DNA of 64,000 nucleotides from Actinomycetota bacterium (GTDB lineage: Bacteria; Actinomycetota; Acidimicrobiia; Acidimicrobiales; Ilumatobacteraceae). Position numbers and translations under genes: made by a program. This document shows, piece by piece, positions 1 to 10,206 of this stretch. The notes under the pieces are model-generated. The model worked only from the letters and a program-made list of their open reading frames with translations, was not told the DNA's origin and did no database searches. Numbering within the stretch: position 1 is the first letter of the stretch; each line of letters opens with the position of its first letter. The stretch is taken from contig SYAZ01000032.1 of the NCBI GenBank assembly GCA_005788815.1, positions 28,748-92,747 of the forward strand, given 5' to 3'.

Positions 1-1
1 T

Positions 2-271
2 ACACCGCTTGCAGCAATGAAGTCATTTTTAGCTGACGGCTTAGCGCCACTTGCTCCGCGGTACTCATCCATAAAAATGCCGTTGTTGTTGTTCACATCA
101 GTGCAAGATCACGTGGTGCAACCAAGTGACAGCGATGCGTTAGCCGCTACCTACGGCGGCACTGTGGAACACGTGATGTTGGAACGCAGTTATCACGTTG
201 CGACGCAGGACTACGACAAAGACATTATTTTTGAAGGCTCTGTTGCCTTCGCGCGACGCGTCACTTCATGA
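2..271 (+). CDS. alpha/beta hydrolase (carboxylesterase-like), C-terminal fragment; 5' end outside the window
   Basis: Frame open from window start; LLLFTSVQDHVVQPSDSDALAATYGGTVEHVML..SYHVATQDYDKD fits the C-terminal Asp/His region of serine hydrolases. Confidence 0.75.
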   Translation, partial: TPLAAMKSFLADGLAPLAPRYSSIKMPLLLFTSVQDHVVQPSDSDALAATYGGTVEHVMLERSYHVATQDYDKDIIFEGSVAFARRVTS

Positions 272-1110
272 TGCTCTCCGCGATTCTCGCGTCAATTCCT
301 AGTCCATCGTCGGGTTCGCTACATCTTGGTCCACTGCGCCTGAACGCATACGGCTTAATGATCGCACTCGGTGTCATCGTTGCGATTCGAATTGCTGGTC
401 GTCGAGCTGAGTCTCAAGGTGTAGGAACTACAGACGACATTTCGTCAATTGCAATGTGGGCTGTGCCTGCTGGTGTTATCGGTGGGCGCGCGTACCACGT
501 CATCACTGACTACGAATTATTTCGCGGTCAGTGGATTGACGCCGTAAAAATCTGGGAAGGGGGCCTCGGCATTTGGGGTGGCGTCACACTCGGAGTGCTT
601 GTTGGTGCTTGGCGTGCTCGGGTGCGTGGCTTAAACGCCTGGGCAATTGTGTCGTGTGCGGTGCCAGCGATAGCGGTGGCACAATCAATTGGTCGCTGGG
701 GCAATTGGTGGAATCAAGAACTCTTTGGCAGGCCAACAACCTTGCCGTGGGGTCTCAACATTTCTGATTACCGCACTGTGAAGATCGGATACCCCGTCGA
801 CACCCTGTTTCACCCCACGTTCTTGTACGAGTCGCTCGGGTGTTTAGTTCTGGCATGGGGACTGATTGCTCTAGAAAAGCGCCTCAACCCTGCACCTGGT
901 CAAATCGTGGCTTGGTATGTGTTGGGTTACAGCGCTCTGCGGTTTGGCGTTGAGGGGCTTCGAATAGATCCTGCTCATTCGGCAGGTGGGTTGCGTCTCA
1001 ACCAGTGGGTTTCCATCGGGGCGTTCAGTGCGGCGGCTTTGTTTGTAGGAATTACTCGTCTGCGTTCTCGTGGCGACCGCGAAGCGTCTACGGTCATTGA
1101 ACATGAGTGA
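268..1110 (+). CDS. lgt: prolipoprotein diacylglyceryl transferase
   Basis: LGPLRLNAYGLMIALGV, GGRAYHVITD, SIGRWGNWWNQELFGRPTTLPWGL, HPTFLYESLGCLV motifs. Confidence 0.95.
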   Translation: MMLSAILASIPSPSSGSLHLGPLRLNAYGLMIALGVIVAIRIAGRRAESQGVGTTDDISSIAMWAVPAGVIGGRAYHVITDYELFRGQWIDAVKIWEGGLGIWGGVTLGVLVGAWRARVRGLNAWAIVSCAVPAIAVAQSIGRWGNWWNQELFGRPTTLPWGLNISDYRTVKIGYPVDTLFHPTFLYESLGCLVLAWGLIALEKRLNPAPGQIVAWYVLGYSALRFGVEGLRIDPAHSAGGLRLNQWVSIGAFSAAALFVGITRLRSRGDREASTVIEHE

Positions 1111-1906
1111 ATGTTTATATGAGGTGCGTGAGCCAGGTATTGGTCTCATTACTTTTAATCGTCCCGACCGTTTGAACGCTTGGACTGGCCGCATGGGCAA
1201 TGAGTACTTTGCTGCGATTGATGCTGCGGTTGCAGATCCAAACGTGCGGGTCATTGTTGTTACCGGCGCGGGGAAGGGTTATTGCGCAGGTGCCGACATG
1301 GGAACGTTGCAAGCAATTCCGTCTGGAGATTCTGCATCCTCAAAAGATGGAGCGAGCATCGTTGAAGGTCGTATGCAAGATGAAATCACGCGTATTACAA
1401 AGCCAGTGATTGCGGCAGTCAATGGCGCAGCTGCCGGACTCGGATTAGTACAAGCCTTGATGTGCGATATGCGCTTTGCTGCAGACACCGCCAAATTCAC
1501 GGTTGCATTTTCAAAGCGTGGACTCATCGGTGAATACGGCATCTCGTGGGTATTGCCACGACTAGTTGGTCAAGCGAATGCTCTCGACCTCATGATGTCG
1601 AGTCGCGTCGTTATGGCGAATGAGGCACAACAGATGGGCATGGTGAACAAAGTTGTTCCTGCAGATCAACTCATGGACGTCGTGCTTGCATATGCGGCCG
1701 ACCTCGCAATGAATGTGTCGCCGTCTTCCATGGCAGTCATGAAGAGACAGGTCTATTCCGACTACGAAAAAGATGTCTCTAGCGCCAGTAAAGAAGCACT
1801 TCGTTTGATGCAGGAATCCTTCACACGGTCAGATTTCAAAGAAGGCGTTCAGAGCTTCTTGCAAAAGCGTCAGGCAGAATTTCCGCCTGTTCATCCGAAC
1901 GCCTAA
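1103..1906 (+). CDS. enoyl-CoA hydratase/isomerase family protein (ORF track start 1070 is likely too early; ATG at 1103 overlaps the lgt stop)
   Basis: ITFNRPDRLNAWTG, GAGKGYCAGADMG, KPVIAAVNGAAAGLGL crotonase motifs. Confidence 0.92.
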   Translation: MSECLYEVREPGIGLITFNRPDRLNAWTGRMGNEYFAAIDAAVADPNVRVIVVTGAGKGYCAGADMGTLQAIPSGDSASSKDGASIVEGRMQDEITRITKPVIAAVNGAAAGLGLVQALMCDMRFAADTAKFTVAFSKRGLIGEYGISWVLPRLVGQANALDLMMSSRVVMANEAQQMGMVNKVVPADQLMDVVLAYAADLAMNVSPSSMAVMKRQVYSDYEKDVSSASKEALRLMQESFTRSDFKEGVQSFLQKRQAEFPPVHPNA

Positions 1907-1950
1907 ATCCGTTTGCGCCTTCTCGCTAGAGGGCTCGTAGGCTAGAAGCC

Positions 1951-2262
1951 GTGACTCAGTCAGGTAGCCCCATTTTCGCATCCGACGTGGCCAAAGTGGC
2001 TCGTTTGGCGCGTCTCGACATTGATGACGCCCAAGTTGCTCACTTCACCGAGCAGTTAGCCAAAGTCATGGGACATTTCAGCGACATCGATGCCTTAGAT
2101 CTTGATGGTGTTGGCCCCATGACGCAGCCGTATCCACTCGTCAACATCATGCGTGAAGATATAGAACTTCCATGTCTCGACACAGATGAAGTGTTGGCTG
2201 CTGCTCCCGCATCTGATGAGCGCCGTTTTCGTGTTCCACCGATTATTGGATTGGACGACTAA
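1951..2262 (+). CDS. gatC: Asp-tRNA(Asn)/Glu-tRNA(Gln) amidotransferase subunit C
   Basis: VAKVARLARLDIDDAQVAHFTEQL; directly upstream of gatA; GTG start. Confidence 0.92.
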   Translation: MTQSGSPIFASDVAKVARLARLDIDDAQVAHFTEQLAKVMGHFSDIDALDLDGVGPMTQPYPLVNIMREDIELPCLDTDEVLAAAPASDERRFRVPPIIGLDD

Positions 2263-2264
2263 CA

Positions 2265-3704
2265 GTGTCTGCTATTCCATCCACAGCATCTGAGATTGCA
2301 GCAGCAGTGATAGCGAAACGCATAACAGCGCGCGCAGTCATTGATGATTACCTTTCGCGCATCGACGCGCGTGAATCTGAGATTCATGCTTTCAACTTGG
2401 TGATGGCACAAGATGCGCGCGCGCAAGCAGATGCGATCGATGCAGATATTGTCGCTGGTCGCCCAGTGGGGCCACTTGCTGGTGTTCCCATTGCAATCAA
2501 AGACAACATGTGCACGCACGGCGTAGAGACAACATGCTCATCAAAAATTCTGGAGGGCTGGAAGCCGCCGTATGATGCAACAGTGATCACGCGTTTGCGC
2601 ACAGCTGGCGCTGTCATCATCGGCAAGACCAACATGGACGAATTTGCTATGGGTTCGAGTACTGAGAACTCTGCGTTCGGTTCCACTCGTAATCCGTGCG
2701 ATGTTTCGCGAGTGCCTGGTGGTTCAAGTGGCGGCAGTGCTGCCGCAGTTGCTGCTGGTTTTTCTCCCGTCAGTCTGGGTAGCGATACCGGTGGAAGTAT
2801 TCGCCAGCCTGCAGCAATGTGCGGTGTTGTCGGCGTGAAGCCAACATACGGAGTAGTCAGTCGTTATGGCCTCGTTGCGTATGCCAGTTCACTTGATCAG
2901 ATTGGTCCGTTTGCCACCACAGTTGCTGATGCTGCACTTCTTACCGAGGTCATTGGTGGACACGACCCCATGGATTCCACGTCTATTCCGCTCGCATCTC
3001 CATCGCTTTTGCCGTCCGTCAGCCAAGGTGTTTCCGGCATGCGTATTGGTCGCGTCACAGATCTTCCTGCTGGTGCAGAACCAGAAGTTGTAGCGCAACT
3101 CAACGAAGCATTTGCTGCATTAGAAGCAGCCGGAGCCACCATTGTCGACATCACGCTTCCGTCATTGTCATATGCATTGACTGCGTATTACCTCATTGCA
3201 CCAGCAGAGGCGAGTAGCAATCTTGCTCGTTTCGATGGTGTTCGATTTGGTCTACGCGTCAATGCAGCAGATACAAACTCAATGTACGGAGCAACGCGTG
3301 CTGCAGGCTTTGGTGATGAAGTCAAGCGACGCATCATGTTGGGAACCTACGCATTGTCTGCTGGTTACTACGACGCGTATTACGGAAAAGCATTGAAAGT
3401 GCGCCGGCTTATTGCACAAGATTTTGAACGCGCATACGAACAAGTAGATGCCATCTTGACCCCTACATCTCCGGTTGTGGCTTTCAAGTTTGGCGACAAA
3501 GTCGACGACCCAATGTCTATGTATCTATGCGACATCTACACAATTCCCACAAACTTGGCAGGCCACCCTGCAATGAGTGTTCCCTTTGGAACAGGCGCAC
3601 ATGGTTTACCAGTAGGTATTCAAGTGTTGGCACCAGCGCTTGGAGAACAAGCAATGTTCAGAGTTGGCGGAGCCCTTGAAGTTGCTGCAGGAGGCGCACA
3701 ATGA
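2265..3704 (+). CDS. gatA: Asp-tRNA(Asn)/Glu-tRNA(Gln) amidotransferase subunit A
   Basis: Amidase signature VPGGSSGGSAAAVAAGFSPVSLGSDTGGSIRQPAAMCGVVGVKPTYG. Confidence 0.97.
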   Translation: MSAIPSTASEIAAAVIAKRITARAVIDDYLSRIDARESEIHAFNLVMAQDARAQADAIDADIVAGRPVGPLAGVPIAIKDNMCTHGVETTCSSKILEGWKPPYDATVITRLRTAGAVIIGKTNMDEFAMGSSTENSAFGSTRNPCDVSRVPGGSSGGSAAAVAAGFSPVSLGSDTGGSIRQPAAMCGVVGVKPTYGVVSRYGLVAYASSLDQIGPFATTVADAALLTEVIGGHDPMDSTSIPLASPSLLPSVSQGVSGMRIGRVTDLPAGAEPEVVAQLNEAFAALEAAGATIVDITLPSLSYALTAYYLIAPAEASSNLARFDGVRFGLRVNAADTNSMYGATRAAGFGDEVKRRIMLGTYALSAGYYDAYYGKALKVRRLIAQDFERAYEQVDAILTPTSPVVAFKFGDKVDDPMSMYLCDIYTIPTNLAGHPAMSVPFGTGAHGLPVGIQVLAPALGEQAMFRVGGALEVAAGGAQ

Positions 3705-5173
3705 GCGATAGTCCTCTTAGTTCCATAGTTGCAACCGAAGATCAAATGCTTGAGGGTGGTTGGGAACTCATTGTTGGTTTAGAAGTGCATGTCGAATTGG
3801 CGACGCGCACAAAACTATTCAGTGGTTCACCAAACAGATTTGGCGACGAGCCAAACGTCAACATTGACCCCGTCACGTTGGGCTTGCCTGGTGCGTTACC
3901 AGTGTTGAATAGGCAAGCAGTCGAACTTGCCATGCGTATCGGTGTTGCGTTGAACTGCAGAATTCAGCCGTGCATCTTTCACCGTAAGAACTATTTCTAC
4001 CCAGACATGCCAAAGGCGTATCAAATTAGTCAGTACGACATTCCATTGAATGTCGACGGCTTTCTTGAGTTGCCGAGTGGAACCACCATTGGTGTTGAAC
4101 GCGCGCATCTTGAAGAAGACACTGGCAAGAGCACTCATGTTGGCGGTGCAACTGGCCGTATTCACGGAAGTGATTATTCGCTCATTGACTTCAACCGCGC
4201 CGGCGTGCCACTTGTAGAAATCGTGTCGCGTCCAGATATTCGCACTAGCGAGCACGCACGTGAATACGTGTCAGAGCTCCGAGCAATTTTGGAAGTCATT
4301 GGCGCATCTGACGCAAAGATGGAAGAAGGCTCCATGCGTGTCGATGCAAACGTGTCAGTGCACAAGCCTGGAACCCCTTTTGGCACACGTTGCGAGATTA
4401 AGAACGTGAACTCCATTCGTGCTCTTGGTCGCGCTATTGATTACGAAGCACGTCGCCAAATTGATGTTCTCGATACTGGTGGTGTCATTCGCCAAGAGAC
4501 CCGACACTGGGACGATGCCGAAGGCCGTACGCATACGTTGCGTGTAAAAGAAGACGCCGACGATTACAGATATTTCCCTGAGCCAGACCTAGTGCCAGTG
4601 GCACCAGATGACGCATGGGTACAAGCAGTGCGCGACAATTTGCCGATGCTTCCGGCTGCACGTCGTTCGGCATTGTCTGCATTGACCGGTTACGACACTC
4701 GGTCTGAAGCAATCATCGTTGTTGTTGAGCGTGCCCAACATGATTACGTGCAAGCAGTAGCAGATGCTGGTGGCGATGCAGTGCGTGCACTCATTTATGT
4801 GCAACAAGCATTTGCTGACGCTGGCCCAACACCGGCCGTGCCTGCAAAAGATTTAGCCGCTCTCACCATTCTTGAGCGCGACGGCAAACTGTCTGCAACG
4901 CAAGCCAAGACCGTGTTGTCTGAACTAGTGGAAAACGGTGGAGGCGACGCTGCTGCCATTGCCGCTGCTAAAGGTTTTGAAGCAATGGACAACTCGGCAG
5001 TGGAAGCAATGGTGGATGAAGCCATTGCCGCTGACCCTGATGCGTGGTCTAAATACTGCGCCGGCGAAGAAAAGGCTGCAGGAGCAATCGTTGGCCGTGT
5101 GATGAAAGCCAGTAAAGGCAAGGCAGATGGCAAGGTTGTCAGTGCCATTATGCAATCACGCCGCGGTTCGTAA
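3701..5173 (+). CDS. gatB: Asp-tRNA(Asn)/Glu-tRNA(Gln) amidotransferase subunit B
   Basis: WELIVGLEVHVELATRTKLFSGSPN, HRKNYFYPDMPKAYQISQYDIPL, EDTGKSTH. Confidence 0.97.
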   Translation: MSDSPLSSIVATEDQMLEGGWELIVGLEVHVELATRTKLFSGSPNRFGDEPNVNIDPVTLGLPGALPVLNRQAVELAMRIGVALNCRIQPCIFHRKNYFYPDMPKAYQISQYDIPLNVDGFLELPSGTTIGVERAHLEEDTGKSTHVGGATGRIHGSDYSLIDFNRAGVPLVEIVSRPDIRTSEHAREYVSELRAILEVIGASDAKMEEGSMRVDANVSVHKPGTPFGTRCEIKNVNSIRALGRAIDYEARRQIDVLDTGGVIRQETRHWDDAEGRTHTLRVKEDADDYRYFPEPDLVPVAPDDAWVQAVRDNLPMLPAARRSALSALTGYDTRSEAIIVVVERAQHDYVQAVADAGGDAVRALIYVQQAFADAGPTPAVPAKDLAALTILERDGKLSATQAKTVLSELVENGGGDAAAIAAAKGFEAMDNSAVEAMVDEAIAADPDAWSKYCAGEEKAAGAIVGRVMKASKGKADGKVVSAIMQSRRGS

Positions 5174-5203
5174 CTAACGAAGCATTCGGCGTACTGTTCG
5201 CCT

Positions 5204-6460
5204 ATGGATTTTGAAATTCCCGCAGACGTTCAGACAACCCTCGACGCTCTTGATGCTTTCATTGAAAAAGAGATCAAGCCGCTACAGGCTCAAGATGACA
5301 ACGAAAGATTCTTTGATCATCGCCGTGAATGGGCGCGTACAGATTTTGAAAACGATGGTGTTCCCCGTGCGGATTGGGAAGCGTTGTTGCGCGAGATGCG
5401 TCGCAGGGCAGACGCAGCCGGCTGGTTACGGCTTGCACTTCCACAAGAGTTCGGTGGCCAGAGTGCTAGCAACTTGAAGATGGCGATCATCCGTGAGCAT
5501 TTGGCAACAAAAGGTCTGGGCTTGCATAACGATTTGCAAAACGAATCAAGCATTGTGGGCAACTTTCCCACTGTGCTCATGATGCGCGATTTTGGAACAG
5601 AAGAACAAAAGAAAGAATGGATGCCTGGGTTCCTTGATGGCACCAAACGGCTTGCATTTGGTCTCACCGAGCCCAATCACGGAAGTGATGCCACGTATCT
5701 AGAGACCACCGCCTACAAAGATGGCGACGAATGGGTCATCAATGGAATGAAGCGTTGGAACAGTGGTCTGCATCACGCCACCCACGACATCATTTTTGCG
5801 CGCACAAGTGGAACACCGGGAGATCCGAAAGGAATCAGTGCGTTCTTAGTCCCTACCGATGCGCCTGGTTTTAAAGTGGAGTTCTTCTGGTGGACATTCA
5901 ACATGCCAACAGACCATGCTGAAGTAAGCATCACTGATGTACGAGTAGGACCCGAAGCATTGTTTGGTCCCGCAGAAATGGGACTCGAACTAGCTCAACA
6001 TTTCGTGCATGAAAACCGAATTCGCCAAGCAGCATCTTCACTAGGTGCAGCGCAATTCTGCATTAACGAAGCTGTGCGATATTCGAATGAGCGAATTACG
6101 TGGGGTAAAAAACTCAGTGTGAATCAAGGTATTCAATTTCCACTTGTTGAACTTCACACAGAGGCTGCAATGTTGCGTCAACTGATTCGTTACACAGCAA
6201 CCATGCTCGACCAAAAGCACCATATGGAAGTCACGCACCTCGTGGCCATGTGCAATTACCGTGCGAACCGTTTGGCCTGTGATGCCGCTGACCGTGCAAT
6301 GCAGACCTGCGGAGGGGTTGGCTACAGCCGCCATATGCCTTTTGAACACATTTATCGGCACCATCGCCGGTATCGCATCACGGAAGGCTCTGAAGAGATT
6401 CAGATGCGTAAGGTGGCCAGCAATCTGTTTGGTTTTGGGTCTTCGAAAGAACGTCGCTAA
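5204..6460 (+). CDS. acyl-CoA dehydrogenase family protein
   Basis: FGLTEPNHGSDATYLETTA, MQTCGGVGYSRHMPFEHIYRHHRRYRITEGSEEIQ. Confidence 0.93.
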   Translation: MDFEIPADVQTTLDALDAFIEKEIKPLQAQDDNERFFDHRREWARTDFENDGVPRADWEALLREMRRRADAAGWLRLALPQEFGGQSASNLKMAIIREHLATKGLGLHNDLQNESSIVGNFPTVLMMRDFGTEEQKKEWMPGFLDGTKRLAFGLTEPNHGSDATYLETTAYKDGDEWVINGMKRWNSGLHHATHDIIFARTSGTPGDPKGISAFLVPTDAPGFKVEFFWWTFNMPTDHAEVSITDVRVGPEALFGPAEMGLELAQHFVHENRIRQAASSLGAAQFCINEAVRYSNERITWGKKLSVNQGIQFPLVELHTEAAMLRQLIRYTATMLDQKHHMEVTHLVAMCNYRANRLACDAADRAMQTCGGVGYSRHMPFEHIYRHHRRYRITEGSEEIQMRKVASNLFGFGSSKERR

Positions 6461-6466
6461 ACGTAA

Positions 6467-7522
6467 TCAGACTGGAAACGACAACACTTGGCTGTTCACC
6501 AGCACACCTACGAAACTGCCTACCTTAGGTAGTAATCGTGAATGTAAACGCGCAGTAATCACGAGGCCGTCTTCGAAGCGCACATCAACAGTGCCATCAT
6601 GACCGAAATATCGGGTCACGAGTACTTCACCAGTCACAACTGCATGTGGATTGTCGGTCTTCACAAGTTCAAATTGTTCGGGGCGAATAATTACGGTTGT
6701 CGGACCAGGGGATTGGGGCCGTAGAAGTTCAATAGATCCGAATCGTGTTGCCACTGATGTGCCGTTCGCTTCGACGGTGCCAGAGAAAGAAACTGCCTCA
6801 CCAATGAAGCCGGCGACTTCGGTTGTTTCAGGGTTGCGATAGGCACTGACGGGGTCGGAGAATTGAGCAATGCGTCCTTTCATAAGAACAGCGACTGCAT
6901 CGGCAACGGAAAGAGCCTCGTCTTGATCATGGGTGACCCACAATGCCGTAGCACCAGCGGTGCGCAAAATATTGACCACTTGCTCACGCAATGTTTCGCG
7001 AAGTCCAGCGTCAAGGGCGGAAAATGGTTCGTCGAGAAGTACCAGGGCTGGCTGAGTGGCAAGGGCGCGTGCAAGTGCAATGCGTTGTTGCATGCCGCCC
7101 GACAATTCAGAAGGACGTTGATCAGCCGAGTCGGGGAGACCAACAAGTTCGAGCATCTCCTTGACGCGGGCACGTGCTTCAGGTGAGCGTCGTTTCTTCA
7201 GACCGAACGCAATGTTTTCACTCACGCTGAGGTGAGGAAAGAGAGCTCCTTCTTGGACGACTATTGAAATACCTCGCTCGTGTGGCGGCACCCATATGTG
7301 TGGATCTGCCACAACGACTCCGTTGATGGAGATAGTTCCATGAGTTGGCCGTTCGAAACCAGCGACGATGCGCAGAAGAGTGGTCTTTCCTCCTCCGGAT
7401 GGTCCAAGTAGTGCAGTGATGCTTCCGTGCTGAATTTCAAGGTTCACTGAGTCGAGCACTTGGTGATCCCCAAAGAAATGGGACACGTTGTTGAGTTGAA
7501 GTGCGCTTGAACTGCTCATCAT
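6467..7522 (-). CDS. fbpC: ferric iron ABC transporter ATP-binding protein (FbpC-like)
   Basis: Walker A GPSGGGKTTLL, LSGGMQQRIALARAL, TOBE-like C-terminus; operon with FbpA/FbpB-like genes. Confidence 0.85.
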   Translation of the reverse strand: MMSSSSALQLNNVSHFFGDHQVLDSVNLEIQHGSITALLGPSGGGKTTLLRIVAGFERPTHGTISINGVVVADPHIWVPPHERGISIVVQEGALFPHLSVSENIAFGLKKRRSPEARARVKEMLELVGLPDSADQRPSELSGGMQQRIALARALATQPALVLLDEPFSALDAGLRETLREQVVNILRTAGATALWVTHDQDEALSVADAVAVLMKGRIAQFSDPVSAYRNPETTEVAGFIGEAVSFSGTVEANGTSVATRFGSIELLRPQSPGPTTVIIRPEQFELVKTDNPHAVVTGEVLVTRYFGHDGTVDVRFEDGLVITARLHSRLLPKVGSFVGVLVNSQVLSFPV

Positions 7523-9042
7523 TTTTGCTCTCTCGAAACGGATAGTGCACCGAGCAATGCTGTGGGTACAGCCGCCAATACCAACATCGACATAGCGTAG
7601 GGACCAACGGCGGCATAGTCGGACAATGCGCTGAAATCCCAGATACGAGTGGACAATGTGTCCATGCCCGTGGGTCGCAGTAGGAGGGTGACAGGGAGTT
7701 CTTTTACTGCCGCCAGCATGGTGAGAGCGATGCCGGCCAAAAGCCCAGGCAGTGCAATTGGAATAGTGACTCGAAGAAGTGTGGTCATGGTTCCAGAACC
7801 AAGACTGTGGGCGACATCTTCCAATGTGGCGGGGGTTTTCTCAAGGGCAGCGCGAATGGACGTAACCATGACGGGAAGAAAAATGATGACTTGACCAAAG
7901 ATGAGGAGTGGGAACTCTTGGTACCACGGACGTACCGCACGTATTCCGACATAAACAACAGAAATGGCAACGACTATTCCGGGCAATGCGTGAGTGATGT
8001 ATGTAGCGCGCTCGGGAATAACTGCCAAGATTCCGCGCATGCGCACTGCACACCATGCGACCGGAAATGCAAGTAGCAATGTGACCACTGCAGTGACAAT
8101 TCCGTTGAAAAATGATTGTTCTGATGCATACCACACAGATGACCATTGGGTATTGCGTGTGGTGTCACGAGTCATCCATTCAATGACACTGACCACGGGG
8201 ATGCCGACAGCGGGCACAAGTACGAGACAACTACCGACGATTGCGATGAATGAAGCTCGGCTATTCCTGTTTCTGCCACGGCGACGAACGGCAGGTCCGC
8301 TTGTGGCGGCATCGCTGCGTCCGCGTATGAATGTTTCGGCATAGGTGAGCGCAAGAGCTGCGGCTAACAAAACAACTGACAACGTGGCAGCGCGAGTGGG
8401 GTTGAAGCCCGCACGATATGCGCCGTAAATCACCCAGGTGAAAACTTCATGTCTCATTGCTGCCACTGCACCGAAATCACTGAGTGAGTACAACGCAACG
8501 AGAAGTGCTCCCGCTGCAATGGGGCGACGTAGTTGCGGTAAAACAACTTCGCGAAGTATTGCGAACTGCGAGCGGCCCATCGTGCGTGCAATTTCTTCGT
8601 GTACTGGGTTGATTGCACTCATCGCAGCAGACACCGGCAGCATGACGTATGGAAAACAAGCAAATGTGAGGACAATGAACGCACCGAGAAAACCCGAGAT
8701 GCCTGGTTGCCATGAGATCCAAGCAAATGCCGAAAGGTACGAAGGGATTGCTAACGGCAATGAGAAGGCGATTGTCAGAAGAAAGCGAACAGGAAGTCCG
8801 GACATAGTGATGACCCAACTTGCAAAGGTGCCGATGATGACGCTGGCACAGGTGACACAGATGGCAAGAGTGACGCTGCGAATAATCAGCGAGAGTGTGC
8901 GATCTTGAAATAGTTCATCTAGGAATGGTTGAAGACCTTGCGACAGTGATTGAACCCCGAGATACCAGAGGGGGACCAAAGAAATGAGAGCAGCAACGAA
9001 CGCAAGGCCAAGGAGAGCGAGAAATCCTTTTGTTCGCTGCAT
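7519..9042 (-). CDS. fbpB: ferric iron ABC transporter permease (two fused permease modules, FbpB-like)
   Basis: Two EAA-like loops (EEIARTMGRSQFAILREVVLPQLRRPI; EDVAHSLGSGTMTTLLRVTIPIALPGLLAG). Confidence 0.85.
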   Translation of the reverse strand: MQRTKGFLALLGLAFVAALISLVPLWYLGVQSLSQGLQPFLDELFQDRTLSLIIRSVTLAICVTCASVIIGTFASWVITMSGLPVRFLLTIAFSLPLAIPSYLSAFAWISWQPGISGFLGAFIVLTFACFPYVMLPVSAAMSAINPVHEEIARTMGRSQFAILREVVLPQLRRPIAAGALLVALYSLSDFGAVAAMRHEVFTWVIYGAYRAGFNPTRAATLSVVLLAAALALTYAETFIRGRSDAATSGPAVRRRGRNRNSRASFIAIVGSCLVLVPAVGIPVVSVIEWMTRDTTRNTQWSSVWYASEQSFFNGIVTAVVTLLLAFPVAWCAVRMRGILAVIPERATYITHALPGIVVAISVVYVGIRAVRPWYQEFPLLIFGQVIIFLPVMVTSIRAALEKTPATLEDVAHSLGSGTMTTLLRVTIPIALPGLLAGIALTMLAAVKELPVTLLLRPTGMDTLSTRIWDFSALSDYAAVGPYAMSMLVLAAVPTALLGALSVSREQK

Positions 9043-9064
9043 GGCTACATCATTTCGTGTTTGC

Positions 9065-10090
9065 TCACTTGGTGAGCAAACCGACTTTTTGAAGCAGTTC
9101 CTGAGTTATATCGAGCGATTTCAAATCGGACAGATCGATAGATGGTGCTTCAAGCGAGTCGAGATCGGGAAGACCCTTTGCCTGCGTGGCTCCTGAGGTC
9201 AAGATGTATTCCCACGTCTTCGTGCGGAAATATTCAGCGGCAGTGTCACTCTGTAAGAACTCAACAAACTTTTGTGCGGAATTCTTGTGAGTTGCTGATG
9301 AGAGGATTCCTACACCAGCGACATTGACAAGACCTCCCGGATCAGAAGGAGCCATGTATTGGTTCTGAGCGACAACAGTATCGGCCCCTTCTGCTGCAAT
9401 CTTTTCGATTAGGTAATAGTGGTTGACTAAACCGAGACTGACTGTGCCGTCGTTGACTGCATCACGTACCGCGCCATTTTTTTCGAATGCAACAGGCTTG
9501 TTGGCGGCGAATGCAGCAAGCCATTTCTCGGCTTGTTCTTCTCCACGCAGAATTCTTAATGCAGTCACGAATGACTGCCACGAAGCATTTGTTGGTGCAA
9601 AGCCAATTTTTCCGGACCATTGACTATCGAGCAATCCGTCAATGGTGGCTGGCGGGTTAGAGGTGAGCGTCGGATTGAAGATAACAACGCGGACACGCCC
9701 CGAGACTCCTACCCATTTTCCACTTTGTGCGGAGTACTTGGTGTCAACCTTCGACAAGATGCTCGCGGGTAGTTGTGCGAGATTCGCTTCGACTGCACCA
9801 AGTGCGCCTGCGTCTTGCGAGAAGAACACATCAGCAGGGCTCGCTGAACCTTCCGTGAGAAGAAGTGATGCCATTTCTCCACTGTCCCCGTATCGAGCAT
9901 CAACAGCTATTCCGGTTTCAGTTGTGAAAGCTGCATAGAGATCTTTCACTAAGGCCTCGCTGCGACCGCTATAGACCGTGACAGATGAATCGTCGGGGGA
10001 GTCTGACGATGAACTCGCGCCACCACACGCCCCAAGAATGAACGTAGCGGCGGCGATAGCGGCGATGGAGCGGATGAGGATTTTCTTCAT
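9065..10090 (-). CDS. fbpA: iron(III) ABC transporter substrate-binding lipoprotein (FbpA/FutA-like)
   Basis: Lipobox LGACGG; VTVYSGRSEALVKDLYAAFTTETGIAVDARYGDSGEMA; LGLVNHYYLIEKI. Confidence 0.88.
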   Translation of the reverse strand: MKKILIRSIAAIAAATFILGACGGASSSSDSPDDSSVTVYSGRSEALVKDLYAAFTTETGIAVDARYGDSGEMASLLLTEGSASPADVFFSQDAGALGAVEANLAQLPASILSKVDTKYSAQSGKWVGVSGRVRVVIFNPTLTSNPPATIDGLLDSQWSGKIGFAPTNASWQSFVTALRILRGEEQAEKWLAAFAANKPVAFEKNGAVRDAVNDGTVSLGLVNHYYLIEKIAAEGADTVVAQNQYMAPSDPGGLVNVAGVGILSSATHKNSAQKFVEFLQSDTAAEYFRTKTWEYILTSGATQAKGLPDLDSLEAPSIDLSDLKSLDITQELLQKVGLLTK

Positions 10091-10108
10091 GTCAGTCTTT
10101 CTGAGGAG

Positions 10109-10146
10109 TTAGGTATACCTTACAAATGAATGATAGGTGTACCTAA
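10109..10146. promoter_or_regulatory. candidate DtxR/IdeR-family operator (double palindrome) in the divergent fbpA / ilvD intergenic region
   Basis: TTAGGTATACCTTA (10109-10122, perfect AGGTATACCT core) and ATAGGTGTACCTAA (10133-10146), centres 24 bp apart; iron transporter adjacent. Confidence 0.7.
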
Positions 10147-10206
10147 CACAAAGGGCAACACGTGCTTTCTAGGAAGCAAGAGAGGCTGTCAGAGTACCGT
10201 TGGACT

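Noticed and set aside
6520-6532. CTACCTTAGGTAG near-palindrome resembling metal-regulator half-sites
   Set aside because: Lies inside the 3' end of fbpC and has inverted core orientation (CCT..AGG) compared with the AGGT..ACCT operator
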